Below the pieces are notes generated by a model. That model was not told the origin of the DNA. It did not search any database and saw nothing but the letters and a program-made list of their open reading frames with translations. A stretch of DNA of 64,000 bases from Clostridia bacterium (GTDB taxonomy: Bacteria > Bacillota > Clostridia > Oscillospirales > CAG-272): assembly GCA_017503285.1 (NCBI GenBank), contig JAFVTH010000005.1, forward strand, positions 50,793 through 114,792, given 5' to 3'. Position numbers and translations under genes: made by a program. Below are positions 51,619 to 59,903 of the stretch, one piece after another. Position 1 is the first letter of the stretch. Every line of letters begins with the position of its first letter.

Positions 51619-53247
51619 TTAGAATAATGTTGCAGGAACGAAGAAGTATACAAGGAATAGTACAGCAACTACTATTGCTACTACTGAAACCTCCCACTTT
51701 GGCTTTTCAACCACTTCTCCCTCTTTTGCCTTCTTCTTAAGAACGGCATACTTAATAAGCTCTACAACGTAAGAGATAGATGACATAAGTACATATGAAA
51801 TCATACCGATACCGATACCCTTTGTAATTGAGTATGAAAGAACCATTATAGAAATTGTAAGGAAGGCAGATGTTGCGTTTACAGCGTGTGAGAAATCAAT
51901 GCTCTTAACGTTGTTCTTCATCATAAGAACGCCAACGTAGATAAGTGCAGATGCAGCTGCAGCAGATGGAATTGCCGCAAATACAGGAAGCATAAACATG
52001 GATAGGAAGAATAGGCATGCAGTTGTAAGAGCTGTAACACCTGTTCTACCGCCTGCGGATACGCCGGCACCGGACTCAACAAACGTTGTAACTGTGGATG
52101 TACCGAGCATAGCACCTGTGCATGTTGCAACAGAGTCGCAAATCATAATCTTGCCATAGTTGTGTGGCTTATTGTTTTCGTCAGAAAGAATTCTGTTACC
52201 GCCACAGCAGCCAACGATTGTACCCATTGTATCAAACATATCAATCATGCAAAGTGTAATTACAATCATAATAATTGTAAATACGGAAATACCTGCAGGA
52301 AGCAAGCCTTCGCCTGTGAATACATTAATAAATGAGCCGAATACACTACCGCTGCCGGGGATTTCCTTGCCTAAAGCATCAACCTCAGGTGCGCCTGCTG
52401 TAAAGAAGGACTGGAAGTTTTCCCAGAATTTCCAAGAGATGCCGGGATGCTCGCCCTTGAGTATAGAAAGATCTGTAACGCCAAGAGGAATACCAACTAC
52501 TGTTGCACCGAGGATACCGAAGATGATTGAGCCCTTAACCCTTAGCTTATCAAGAATAGCAATAAGGAGAAGACCTGCAAGAGCAACAACGGCTGTCTTA
52601 GCAGCAGAGCCAGCAAATGGGAGCGCGAGAATATGTCCGCCCACATCGCCCTTGTTTGTATCAATAACGCCGTTTTGGATAAGCTGCTCGCCCCAGTTGG
52701 TAAAGTCAACAAGACCAACCTGAGTAAAGCCATTTGTTACGATAATGCCGGCATTTTGCATACCGATAAATGCAATGAAAAGACCGATACCAACGGAAAT
52801 TGCGCCTCTTACTGCAACAGGCATACCGTCAAATACAAGCTCACGGAATGTCTTGCCCTTAATCTTAATAAGGGAAAGAAGCATAAAGAGAATACCGGAA
52901 ATGAGAACTAGGAAAAATGCCTGACCCGGTGTGAACTTTGCAGCATATCCTGCTGTACCTGCGATCATTCCACCAAGCATAGAGTTAAGACCCATACCTG
53001 AAGCCTGTGCAAGTGGCATCCTTGCAACAAACGCCATCAAAAGTGTACCAACAACTGCGCCAAGAGCTGTAGCAATAAATGCACTTGACCAATATGCGCT
53101 TGATGTACTAGTGAATAGCTGGTTTGGGTTTACTGTCAAAATGTAAGCCATTGCAAGGAATGTAACAATACCTGCAATGATTTCGGTTTTGACACTTGTT
53201 TGCTTCTCAACAGGATCATAGCCGAGAAGCTTTGCAAACTTATTCAT
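51619..53247 (-). CDS. NCS2-family purine/nucleobase permease (AzgA/PbuG-like)
   Basis: The 542-residue membrane protein starts with KTEIIAGIVTFLAMAYILTV, the N-terminus of the AzgA-like branch of NCS2 transporters. It has about 14 hydrophobic segments, GMGLNSMLGGMIAGTAGYAA, and GTSTVTTFVESGAGVSAGGRTG, the signature motif that binds the base. This branch imports adenine, guanine or hypoxanthine by proton symport. AAGGAGG lies seven bases before the start. A small hairpin in the leader is the only structure; no purine riboswitch was found. Confidence 0.9.
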   Translation of the reverse strand: MNKFAKLLGYDPVEKQTSVKTEIIAGIVTFLAMAYILTVNPNQLFTSTSSAYWSSAFIATALGAVVGTLLMAFVARMPLAQASGMGLNSMLGGMIAGTAGYAAKFTPGQAFFLVLISGILFMLLSLIKIKGKTFRELVFDGMPVAVRGAISVGIGLFIAFIGMQNAGIIVTNGFTQVGLVDFTNWGEQLIQNGVIDTNKGDVGGHILALPFAGSAAKTAVVALAGLLLIAILDKLRVKGSIIFGILGATVVGIPLGVTDLSILKGEHPGISWKFWENFQSFFTAGAPEVDALGKEIPGSGSVFGSFINVFTGEGLLPAGISVFTIIMIVITLCMIDMFDTMGTIVGCCGGNRILSDENNKPHNYGKIMICDSVATCTGAMLGTSTVTTFVESGAGVSAGGRTGVTALTTACLFFLSMFMLPVFAAIPSAAAASALIYVGVLMMKNNVKSIDFSHAVNATSAFLTISIMVLSYSITKGIGIGMISYVLMSSISYVVELIKYAVLKKKAKEGEVVEKPKWEVSVVAIVVAVLFLVYFFVPATLF

Positions 53248-53287
53248 AAAAACCTCCTTCTAGTGCTTTAGCACTAACTGTATCTTT

Positions 53288-53316
53288 ATTTTATCACATA
53301 ATCATCACATTTGCAA
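53288..53316 (-). promoter_or_regulatory. Promoter of the purine permease gene
   Basis: On the minus strand, TTGCAA (53311-53316), a 17-base spacer and TAAAAT (53288-53293). A short AGTGC-TTTA-GCACT hairpin follows in the leader, just before the ribosome binding site. Confidence 0.65.
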
Positions 53317-53340
53317 CACATTTCGCCAAGAAAAAGCAAG

Positions 53341-53367
53341 AAAAACCGACCACAGGGGTCGGTTTTT
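53341..53367 (-). terminator. Rho-independent terminator of the glycoside hydrolase gene
   Basis: AAAAACCGACC (53341-53351) and GGTCGGTTTTT (53357-53367), perfect stem. Its position just past the stop at 53375 and the T run on the minus strand fit. Confidence 0.8.
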
Positions 53368-53374
53368 TTACGTT

Positions 53375-55954
53375 TTAGTATTTGCAAAGGCAGATTTCGC
53401 CCATAATTCCCGTCGGTGGAATTTGCATAAAGCCGGACATATAGTCACGGCGCTTGTGAGCAAGATTGCTTTTTACTATAATTTCAAGGTGGTTTTCTCC
53501 GTCCTTTAACGCCCCTTCCATACTGAACTTATATGGAGCATTTATGCGTGTGCCAAGGCTCTTGCCATTTAGCCACACCTGTGCCACCTCTCCAACCTGT
53601 CCAAGGTCTATAACATTAAAATCATTCTTTTTAATAAAGGCAGCTGTGTAGCGCACGCTACCGGAAAAGTGTGGCATTTTATCGGGGGCTGAAATATCAA
53701 AGCAAAGAGAGCTTTCGGCAATCTTCTGCCACACCTTACTTCCCTCCTCATTTACGGAAATTTCAAAGGAAAGTGGAAGTACCTCTCTTTTACATTCACA
53801 GGTAAATTCCTTTATGTCATTTGGTATGCTATCCCCAAAGATAACAAAGAGCATATTTCCGTTATTTAGACACAGGTGGAGCTGTTTTCCCTCTGTTTTG
53901 CCCTTATAGAGCTTGTTTTCCCAAGGCTCGTAAACTAAATATTCTCCTGACTGTGGCAGGGACAAGCATGCATCAACTGTTTCGTTAATACCCTCGTTAG
54001 AAAATAGATAAATATCCTTGTTTTCCTTTTCAAGGTGGTAAAAGCGCAGGTGATTCAAGCCCTTGCCCTCGCCCTTAACATGGCAAAGATCCTTTTTACG
54101 TAGGTAGCTTCCAAGACCTTGGCTTTCTGTTATTTCAAAGCAGCTGCTTTCTATTTCTTCGCCCTCAAGGCTGCTTGGTAGGTTATCAAGGAATATAACA
54201 GGCACGCCTTTCTTTGCTAAGGTCTCGAAGCCGTCAATTACCTTTTTAGGCAGGCGCTTACAGCTTGATACAATAAGCGCACCATAGCCTTCCTTATTTA
54301 TAACAAGGCTTTTTCCCTTAACCTGTGCGCCCTCTATAGCATCGTATGGCACGATATCGAAATCAATCAAATTTTGGGTCAAATGCTTACAGGTGTCAAA
54401 GAACTTGTATCCGTCGCCCCCTGCCCACTCTGCCTCGGCATTATAGAACAGAGCCACATCTGCCTTGTGTGTACCCTCTGACAAAATATGAGAGCATCTT
54501 GCCATATACTCCATAAGGAGCTTAAACTCCGGATATTGGATGTTTTTGCCCCCGTTATAAAAGTGCGGTGGACAATCCTCATCCTCCTCCTTTGGGGAAA
54601 AGGCGTGCGGCACAAAGTAATTAACGCCATTTGACAGCATAATATCGGCAAGACCCTTCATAAATGGCAAGCCCTCTGCCCAGCCAAAGGCACCAAAAAG
54701 CTCACACATGGCTCTGTTTTCCTTTAGTGGCTGTATATGGGAATGAGATGCAGCCAGCTTAGGCAGGGTGTAGCGGAAAAATGCAGGGTCTGCCTTGCCC
54801 CCGTCTGCCAATGGTCCACGGTGTGCATTATCGCAAATGCCGGGGATATCCTGCATAAGCACAATATCTATGCCTGCCATATCCTGTCCGTCAAGGGCAC
54901 GGAAATAGTGTCCACTACCATAGCCAAGCCTCATATGTGCGCCCATATCCTCAATGACGTGTCCGATATACATTACTCCATGCTCACGGCACCAGTCGCC
55001 CAAAAGATAGCTAAAGTTCTCTCTATATAGCTTGGTTACAACATCCATATAGTGGGTGCGTATTAGAGGAGTGATTTCTCCAAGGTCCTCCCAAAGGGCG
55101 GGTGTATAAAGCCTTGCCTCCTCCTTGTCAATGCCTGCGCTCTCGGCAATAAGGTCCATAAGATCATCTCTCCAAGGGTATGGAGAGCCTATTATTCCAA
55201 GACTGTTATAATAAGTATCGCTAACGTTCAAAAATCCCGGCTCATCAGAGAAAAATCCGGCAAAGGTGTTGCCAAAATACTCATTAAAGTGCTGATAATG
55301 CGGCTCATAAATCGCATCAATCATAGCACGGCAGGAGTCCTTGTTTAGCATATCTATGTAGTAGAAAAGCCTGTCGTTTTCGTTCTCATATGGCTTAGAT
55401 TCTATGGTTATACAAACACGCCAGTTGCCCTTGGGAACGTCCCAATAAACCATTCCGTCGCTTTGGGCGTCTGTTAGGTCAACGGCAGATTTGAAATCAA
55501 GCCCCTCATCATTATCACGGTAGCGATATGCGATAACCTGTAAAACCCTTTCCTCTGGTCTTACTCTTCCGCCTGCATAAAGCTTTGCGCCCCTCATAGG
55601 TCCTACGGCATCAATTTGTATCTCGCGGATAAGGCGCTTTCTAAGGTGCGCCCTTTCCGGCCCTTCAAGATAGCCGTTTGCATAGCCTGTTGGAAATTTT
55701 TTGTCGTCAAGCAGCCAAACACGCATACCAAGCTCCTTGGCTGTTTTCAAAATGAAGCCAAAGTCCTCCCACCATTGCTCCCTGCAAAACTCCTCATATG
55801 GACGGCTCTCGGCACAAAACTGGCTGATGCCACTGTTTTTTATTGCTAAAATCTCCTGACGCACGCGCTCCTGCGGCTCTCCATGTAGCCACAAAAAGGG
55901 CAAAATATAACTCCCCTGCTTGCCCTGTAAGCAATCAGCAATTCTCTTATCCAT
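53375..55954 (-). CDS. Glycoside hydrolase with C-terminal jelly-roll domain (GH106/rhamnosidase-like)
   Basis: About 859 residues from the ATG at 55954, seven bases after AAGGGG. The N-terminal barrel begins WLHGEPQERVRQEILAIKNS and includes WWEDFGFILKTAKELGMRVW and GFFSDEPGFLNV, with the acidic pair likely catalytic. A middle GATase-like region (residues 500-640) precedes a C-terminal sugar-binding jelly roll (VWLNGKSLGTRINAPYKF). The layout resembles GH106-type alpha-L-rhamnosidases and related unclassified hydrolases. No signal peptide is present, so it acts inside the cell on imported oligosaccharides. The exact family needs a profile search. Confidence 0.7.
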   Translation of the reverse strand: MDKRIADCLQGKQGSYILPFLWLHGEPQERVRQEILAIKNSGISQFCAESRPYEEFCREQWWEDFGFILKTAKELGMRVWLLDDKKFPTGYANGYLEGPERAHLRKRLIREIQIDAVGPMRGAKLYAGGRVRPEERVLQVIAYRYRDNDEGLDFKSAVDLTDAQSDGMVYWDVPKGNWRVCITIESKPYENENDRLFYYIDMLNKDSCRAMIDAIYEPHYQHFNEYFGNTFAGFFSDEPGFLNVSDTYYNSLGIIGSPYPWRDDLMDLIAESAGIDKEEARLYTPALWEDLGEITPLIRTHYMDVVTKLYRENFSYLLGDWCREHGVMYIGHVIEDMGAHMRLGYGSGHYFRALDGQDMAGIDIVLMQDIPGICDNAHRGPLADGGKADPAFFRYTLPKLAASHSHIQPLKENRAMCELFGAFGWAEGLPFMKGLADIMLSNGVNYFVPHAFSPKEEDEDCPPHFYNGGKNIQYPEFKLLMEYMARCSHILSEGTHKADVALFYNAEAEWAGGDGYKFFDTCKHLTQNLIDFDIVPYDAIEGAQVKGKSLVINKEGYGALIVSSCKRLPKKVIDGFETLAKKGVPVIFLDNLPSSLEGEEIESSCFEITESQGLGSYLRKKDLCHVKGEGKGLNHLRFYHLEKENKDIYLFSNEGINETVDACLSLPQSGEYLVYEPWENKLYKGKTEGKQLHLCLNNGNMLFVIFGDSIPNDIKEFTCECKREVLPLSFEISVNEEGSKVWQKIAESSLCFDISAPDKMPHFSGSVRYTAAFIKKNDFNVIDLGQVGEVAQVWLNGKSLGTRINAPYKFSMEGALKDGENHLEIIVKSNLAHKRRDYMSGFMQIPPTGIMGEICLCKY

Positions 55955-55986
55955 AAAAGCACCCCTTTTCAAAGTCTTCTTACTTT

Positions 55987-56015
55987 AATATAGCATATTT
56001 GTACAGGCGACACAA
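55987..56015 (-). promoter_or_regulatory. Promoter of the glycoside hydrolase gene
   Basis: On the minus strand, TTGTGT (56010-56015), a 17-base spacer and TATATT (55987-55992). Confidence 0.6.
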
Positions 56016-56040
56016 TGCTTTTTTGAAAATTTGAAAAAGA

Positions 56041-56077
56041 AAAACCTAAACTGAACCACGGTTCAGTTTAGGCTTTT
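56041..56077 (-). terminator. Bidirectional terminator downstream of the ADP-ribosylglycohydrolase cassette
   Basis: CCTAAACTGAACC (56045-56057) and GGTTCAGTTTAGG (56060-56072) form a perfect stem with T runs on both strands. Confidence 0.75.
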
Positions 56078-56107
56078 TAGGTGCGTGGCAGTAGTTATTT
56101 TAACGTA

Positions 56108-56212
56108 GTGATATAATATTCGCCTTGTAATCTTCAACGCGCGAAGCGTATATCACTTGCGAAGCAAATATCACGCGTTTACGCATATCACTCGCCGTAA
56201 GGCGAATATAAC
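56108..56212. repeat. Left palindrome array beside the ADP-ribosylglycohydrolase gene
   Basis: Four small palindromes follow one another, separated by TATATCAC or ATATCAC: ACGC/GCGT (56137-56149), TTGC-GAA-GCAA (56157-56167), GCGT-TT-ACGC (56175-56184) and TCGCC-GTAA-GGCGA (56192-56205). The array is bounded by an inverted pair, roughly ATATTCGCC at 56115 and GGCGAATAT at 56201. Confidence 0.8.
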
Positions 56213-56261
56213 TGAAAAACGAGTGAAAAGGTCAAAAATCGAGGTAAAAGCGAACAAAAGG

Positions 56262-57077
56262 TCAACTTTTTTCTGTGCAATATTGTTTTGCAAACTCTTT
56301 CACAACAGATTTTATTGAAAAATCAATTCTACTATCACAAAAACGTTTAATATGCTCAGGAATCTCTTTGTAATAAGCTTCTGCAATACCGCCGGCTATG
56401 CACGCTTGTGTATCTGCATCACCGCCAAGAGAGATTGCATTTCTGATTGCGCTTTCATAATCTGTCGATTCTAAAAATGCAATAATAGCAGGTGGAACGC
56501 TATACGATGTACGGCTATCAAAGACGTGCGTTTCTTTGATGGAGGAAAGTGGCGTTGAGAGCTTGTATTTGAACGTTTTTTCCAAATACGCTTTAATTTG
56601 CTCTTTATCCGCGCCGCTTCGTGCCAAAAAGATTGATGCAGCAACCGCTCTCGCTCCGACGATTGCCTCGCGGTGATTGTGGGTAGAAAGACAGCTTGCT
56701 TTCGCTTGCAAGAGAGTTTGTTCTAACGAATCATACGCATATCCGATTGGGATAACGCGCATAGAGGCACCGTTTGCATAACTGTGTTCGTTTCTTGCAT
56801 ACGGATCTTTCGCCCAAGCAGCAAACATATTACCAAATCCTGCATGTGGGTGATACGAATAATATTGACGGTATTGTGAGGCGTATTCTTTTGCGCGAGC
56901 GCGAAGAGCCCATTTGGAGATTTCGGTTGGATTATTGAGAATTGCCTTGCAGACTGCCGCGATCAATACGCTATCATCTGTAAAAAAGCTGTCTTTGTTA
57001 AATTCAAAATTGTAATCCTTTGTACAATGAACCTCATAATACGAACCGATTATATCTCCGTATATTGCCCCAAACAT
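56262..57077 (-). CDS. ADP-ribosylglycohydrolase family protein
   Basis: The 271 residues have the family's metal sites in place: FGAIYGDIIGSYYE at the N-terminus, FFTDDSVLIAAV near residue 32 and SLGGDADTQACIAGGIAEA near residue 220. Enzymes of this DraG-like family remove ADP-ribose from proteins or small molecules; some act on viral or toxin-made ADP-ribosylation. The gene stands alone with its own promoter and lies exactly between two arrays of small palindromes, next to a tRNA-Trp gene with a duplicated 3' end. That context suggests a mobile cassette. The target is unknown. Confidence 0.9.
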   Translation of the reverse strand: MFGAIYGDIIGSYYEVHCTKDYNFEFNKDSFFTDDSVLIAAVCKAILNNPTEISKWALRARAKEYASQYRQYYSYHPHAGFGNMFAAWAKDPYARNEHSYANGASMRVIPIGYAYDSLEQTLLQAKASCLSTHNHREAIVGARAVAASIFLARSGADKEQIKAYLEKTFKYKLSTPLSSIKETHVFDSRTSYSVPPAIIAFLESTDYESAIRNAISLGGDADTQACIAGGIAEAYYKEIPEHIKRFCDSRIDFSIKSVVKEFAKQYCTEKS

Positions 57078-57100
57078 TGCCTCACCGCCTTTCTGTGTTT

Positions 57101-57129
57101 ATTATACCACACTCTTGTAAACAAATCAA
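57101..57129 (-). promoter_or_regulatory. Promoter of the ADP-ribosylglycohydrolase gene
   Basis: On the minus strand, TTGATT (57124-57129), a 17-base spacer and TATAAT (57101-57106). The -35 box overlaps the first palindrome of the right array. Confidence 0.75.
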
Positions 57130-57291
57130 GGCGTAAGCCTTGTATATCATCCGCAACAAGTTGCGGTATATCATCAACACGAAGTGTTGTATATCATCAA
57201 GCCGCAGGTGGGATGCACGCTGGCGCGTGATGAGATACAGCCCCGCAGGGGCTGATGATATACTCCGCACTTCGCGCGGCGATGATATACC
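57127..57291. repeat. Right palindrome array beside the ADP-ribosylglycohydrolase gene
   Basis: Palindromes separated by TATATCAT or GATGATATAC: CAAGGC-GTAA-GCCTTG (57127-57142), CCGCAA-CAAG-TTGCGG (about 57151-57166), CAACAC-GAA-GTGTTG (about 57175-57189), GCCCC-GCAG-GGGC (about 57240-57252) and a CCGC...GCGG unit near 57265-57280. Arms differ between units while the spacer stays the same. It is the same style of array as 56108-56212. Confidence 0.8.
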
Positions 57292-57312
57292 AAGCCTGCG
57301 TCTTGGATAAAC

Positions 57313-57349
57313 AAAAAAGGAACTTTTGGTAGACAAAAGTTCCTTTTTT
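57313..57349 (-). terminator. Terminator after the partial tRNA-Trp copy
   Basis: AAAAAAGGAACTTTTG (57313-57328) pairs with CAAAAGTTCCTTTTTT (57334-57349) around GTAGA. Confidence 0.8.
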
Positions 57350-57351
57350 GT

Positions 57352-57371
57352 TGGCAGGGGCGCAAGGACTC
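57352..57371 (-). pseudogene. Duplicate of the tRNA-Trp 3' end (20 bases)
   Basis: TGGCAGGGGCGCAAGGACTC repeats exactly the 3' end of tRNA-Trp at 57502-57521, in the same orientation and 150 bases away. Between the copies, 57372-57389 (CTTTGCC-TGCG-GGCAAAG) and 57405-57423 (GACAGTCC-CCC-GGACTGTC) are hairpins. It could be an integration scar (attachment-site repeat) or a relic of a tandem duplication. Confidence 0.7.
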
Positions 57372-57464
57372 CTTTGCCTGCGGGCAAAGCCTTTCCGCGG
57401 ATCTGACAGTCCCCCGGACTGTCATTCAACGCCGCTCCCCTTCGAGTCATGCTTTCTAAGCAAA

Positions 57465-57499
57465 AAAACAAAGAGCCATTGAATATGGCTCTTTGTTTT
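57465..57499 (-). terminator. Terminator of tRNA-Trp
   Basis: AAAACAAAGAGCCAT (57465-57479) and ATGGCTCTTTGTTTT (57485-57499), directly after the tRNA on the minus strand. Confidence 0.85.
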
Positions 57500-57501
57500 T
57501 T

Positions 57502-57577
57502 TGGCAGGGGCGCAAGGACTCGAACCCTGGACACCCAGTTTTGGAGACTGGTGTTCTACCAACTGAACTACACCCCT
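57502..57577 (-). tRNA. tRNA-Trp (anticodon CCA)
   Basis: The 76 bases fold as a complete cloverleaf: acceptor AGGGGTG/CGCCCCT, D-arm GTTC/GAAC, anticodon loop CTCCAAA, T-arm with GGTTCGAGTCC, and an encoded CCA end. Confidence 0.95.
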
Positions 57578-57594
57578 ATTTAATTGACTAACAA

Positions 57595-57623
57595 ATTATA
57601 GCATAAGTTTTTTGAAAATGCAA
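57595..57623 (-). promoter_or_regulatory. Promoter of tRNA-Trp
   Basis: On the minus strand, TTGCAT (57618-57623), a 17-base spacer and TATAAT (57595-57600). Confidence 0.75.
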
Positions 57624-57745
57624 TACCTTTTTTATATTTTTATTTTAGCCTTTTTTGGAATAAATCCAAACAAGTGGGCGTATAATGTAATAGTATAAGA
57701 ATACAGCCAACATTTTTGATGTCGAAATTTTTTTATAAAAAAGGC

Positions 57746-57774
57746 TTGACAGTTAAAAAAATGTGTGTTATACT
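57746..57774 (+). promoter_or_regulatory. Promoter of tRNA-Leu and the initiator tRNA
   Basis: TTGACA (57746-57751), a 17-base spacer and TATACT (57769-57774), ending 14 bases before the tRNA. Confidence 0.85.
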
Positions 57775-57788
57775 TACAAGGCAAATAA

Positions 57789-57877
57789 GCCGATGTGGCG
57801 GAATCGGCAGACGCCACGGACTTAAAATCCGTTGGGAAGAAATTCCCGTACCGGTTCAAGTCCGGTCATCGGCACCA
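57789..57877 (+). tRNA. tRNA-Leu (anticodon TAA)
   Basis: An 89-base class II tRNA: acceptor GCCGATG/CATCGGC, anticodon loop CTTAAAA, a long variable arm (TGGGAAGAAATTCCCGTA), T-loop GGTTCAAGTCC and an encoded ACCA end. Confidence 0.95.
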
Positions 57878-57882
57878 CATAT

Positions 57883-57960
<78 letters not shown>

Positions 57961-57991
57961 TAACAGGGCGATAAAAAAGATATTGCCCCGA

Positions 57992-58018
57992 AAAACCCTT
58001 GATTTTCAAGGGTTTTTT
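57992..58018 (+). terminator. Terminator of the tRNA-Leu/tRNA-fMet transcript
   Basis: AAAACCCTTGA (57992-58002) and TCAAGGGTTTT (58006-58016), followed by T. Confidence 0.85.
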
Positions 58019-58127
58019 GCTTTATATAGCCCGAAACTTTAATGTCAAAAATCGAAGATATAAAATAGGTATTTTCAGACTTTCGGGTGATTTGAACTCT
58101 CGAACCCACAATTTAATAATTCAGATG

Positions 58128-58158
58128 GCACGCAGAAAACTTCCCTGCGTGCTTTTTT
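58128..58158 (+). terminator. Second terminator at the left edge of the element
   Basis: GCACGCAG (58128-58135) and CTGCGTGC (58145-58152), followed by TTTTTT. The stretch 57961-58249 holds no gene, only these terminators and, at about 58088-58108, bases resembling a tRNA T-arm in reverse orientation. Confidence 0.8.
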
Positions 58159-58171
58159 GTACCCGAAATCA

Positions 58172-58218
58172 AGCCAATCGTTTAAGAGATTATTCTCAAG
58201 AACGGTTGGCTTTTTTTA
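58172..58218 (+). terminator. Third terminator, just before the first element gene
   Basis: AGCCAATCGTT (58172-58182) pairs with AACGGTTGGCT (58201-58211) with one wobble and an 18-base loop, then a T run. It lies 32 bases before the next start codon, so it may be an attenuator. Confidence 0.7.
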
Positions 58219-58249
58219 TTTTCTAAAAAAACCAAAAGGAGAAAGAAAA

Positions 58250-58633
58250 ATGAAATTCAAGAACAACAACCATCAGGCGCTCTTCAACAATGAAGCTAAA
58301 AGAATGAACCGTCACGACAATGTAAAAATGGCAGTTCTCTATTTGCTCACGGCAGACTTCAAATTATGGAATGAAGCGAAACGCCACATCAGGAGAGGAA
58401 ACATTGACCTCGATAGCATCAAGGTCAGGAACGGAAACCTCAAAGCCTATACGCTGTTGTCTGTAGCAAGGGATATTGCCTGCGGTACAAGTTACCTGTC
58501 AATCCACGACCTTGCAGACACCGATATTATTTCGGATAAGATGTTTGGAACAATCACTACAGCTATCGGAATCCGCAGATATGGACTTGATAGAAATAAA
58601 AAAATCAACGCAAAGGAGAACGAAAATGCTTAA
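58250..58633 (+). CDS. Element protein, DUF6075-like, unknown function
   Basis: 127 residues from the ATG at 58250 after AAAAGGAGAAAG. The start MKFKNNNHQALFNNEAKRMN followed by VKMAVLYLLTADFKLWNEAK resembles DUF6075 proteins, which are typical passengers of Firmicutes conjugative elements. The rest is helical, with no catalytic motif. Its end overlaps the next gene by eight bases. The assignment is tentative, from memory of the N-terminal pattern. Confidence 0.6.
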   Translation: MKFKNNNHQALFNNEAKRMNRHDNVKMAVLYLLTADFKLWNEAKRHIRRGNIDLDSIKVRNGNLKAYTLLSVARDIACGTSYLSIHDLADTDIISDKMFGTITTAIGIRRYGLDRNKKINAKENENA

Positions 58634-59477
58634 ATTATCCATCAAGAACCCTACCACACAGGCAACAGAAACCTACGATGTAGTTACAGAATTCAATCAA
58701 TTTTTTAACCGAGCCAAGGATTATGGGATGCTCAATTCCATCTTTTCTCTGAAGGTAAAGGAAATGAGAGTCGAGGATGCTCCCATCCGGCTCCACGCAG
58801 ACAGTGATATCGGCAACGGATTACTCCGAATCCTTCCCGACTCGGATAGTCTTTACGATGTAAGGCACACCGACGAATCGGTATCAGGTGTTCGAGAGGA
58901 ACTGCACGATGACCTCGAAGCCAACCTTGTAAACGAGCAGTACGATACCACAGAGGAACTGTACGCAGATATCAAGGAGATGATGAAATCTCTTGCAGGC
59001 ACAAAGATGTCCTTCTTCTGCCCGTTGACCGGCAACCTCTCCGATCACGACGGCGACTACTATGAAACCGATGCCTATATCATCAATAACAACTCCGATG
59101 CCATTGAGGAAGCAATTGCCAAGGAACAAGTAAACGAGATCAATATGGCTGAATATGTTGGTGATCACGCAGGCATCAAGGATAAGCTTGTGTTTGCAGA
59201 ATGGGGTGTTGAGGAACACCGAGGAACTCTCTACGGCAAGATCGATTGCTACCTCACCGAATCCCTTACACCCGATGAAACAGAACGCCTCAAGGATGCC
59301 ATCGAAGGACAGAACAGCGACGGCCTCGGCGAAGGATTTGAGCAGCGTGAAATCCCCATTGACGAGGGCGACCTATACGTGTCATATTGGCATTCGGGAG
59401 ATGATTACTTCCTTCACACCGAGGATGAGTTCGACGAATACCTCTCGCAACTCCCTGGGATGAGATTTGGAGGTTAA
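58626..59477 (+). CDS. Acidic element protein of unknown function (283 aa)
   Basis: The ATG at 58626 follows AAGGAG by seven bases and overlaps the previous stop (ATGCTTAA). The protein is acidic, rich in Asp and Glu, without membrane segments. Residues 225-245 (ESLTPDETERLKDAIEGQNS) and the following acidic end resemble segments seen in proteins of conjugative elements that I cannot assign. It is part of a compact plus-strand operon. The acidic character resembles DNA-mimic antirestriction proteins, but that is only a resemblance. Confidence 0.7.
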   Translation: MLKLSIKNPTTQATETYDVVTEFNQFFNRAKDYGMLNSIFSLKVKEMRVEDAPIRLHADSDIGNGLLRILPDSDSLYDVRHTDESVSGVREELHDDLEANLVNEQYDTTEELYADIKEMMKSLAGTKMSFFCPLTGNLSDHDGDYYETDAYIINNNSDAIEEAIAKEQVNEINMAEYVGDHAGIKDKLVFAEWGVEEHRGTLYGKIDCYLTESLTPDETERLKDAIEGQNSDGLGEGFEQREIPIDEGDLYVSYWHSGDDYFLHTEDEFDEYLSQLPGMRFGG

Positions 59478-59479
59478 GC

Positions 59480-59902
59480 GTGACGAACTTTTATGAAAGA
59501 CAGCTCAAGAGAATGTTCGGAGATTCCGAGGTTCTCTCGGCAGATACAAGATTTGCAGGCAAGGCGATGATCTCCAAGATCAGCGACGAGCTTCGCGCCA
59601 AGATAGAGTTTGTGACGGCAAGAGTATCAGGACAATACGAAGGTCTGAAGCTCTCCATCATAAACAAGAACGAAGGGCTTGTCGATAGCCAAACCTTCAT
59701 GTTCCACGAAATAATTGGACTTAAAGGTGTGGCGAGGGATCGAAAGCCCCATATATGGGATGACAACGGTAAGGTAAGTTGGTTTGGCTACGAGCCGACT
59801 GCCACCGAATTTGAGAATATCGCATCGAAGGTCGAGGACTACGTTGAGATGTACGCCGACCAAGAGATGGGATATGAAGGTCATACAATGGGAGGGATGT
59901 AA
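59480..59902 (+). CDS. Element protein of unknown function (140 aa)
   Basis: A GTG start six bases after GGAGG. The 140 residues start MTNFYERQLKRMFGDSEVLS. Mixed alpha/beta composition with no recognised motif; RKPHIWDDNGKVSWFGYEPT may be a beta-rich core. Two bases separate it from the previous gene, so it is in the same operon. Confidence 0.7.
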   Translation: MTNFYERQLKRMFGDSEVLSADTRFAGKAMISKISDELRAKIEFVTARVSGQYEGLKLSIINKNEGLVDSQTFMFHEIIGLKGVARDRKPHIWDDNGKVSWFGYEPTATEFENIASKVEDYVEMYADQEMGYEGHTMGGM

Positions 59903-59903
59903 A

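Noticed and set aside
53248-53320. Purine riboswitch before the NCS2 permease
   Set aside because: The leader is only about 35 bases and has one small hairpin, too short for the three-stem aptamer.
57127-57291. CRISPR-like array
   Set aside because: The spacers between palindromes are constant and short, while the palindromic units vary. This is the opposite of a CRISPR array, and no cas gene is near.
57082-57534. 150-residue open frame on the minus strand
   Set aside because: It runs through the tRNA-Trp end, two terminators and the palindrome array, has no ribosome binding site and no family pattern.
58476-58625. Longer start for the 283-residue element protein
   Set aside because: The extra 50 residues would overlap the preceding gene in another frame, while the ATG at 58626 has a good AAGGAG site.
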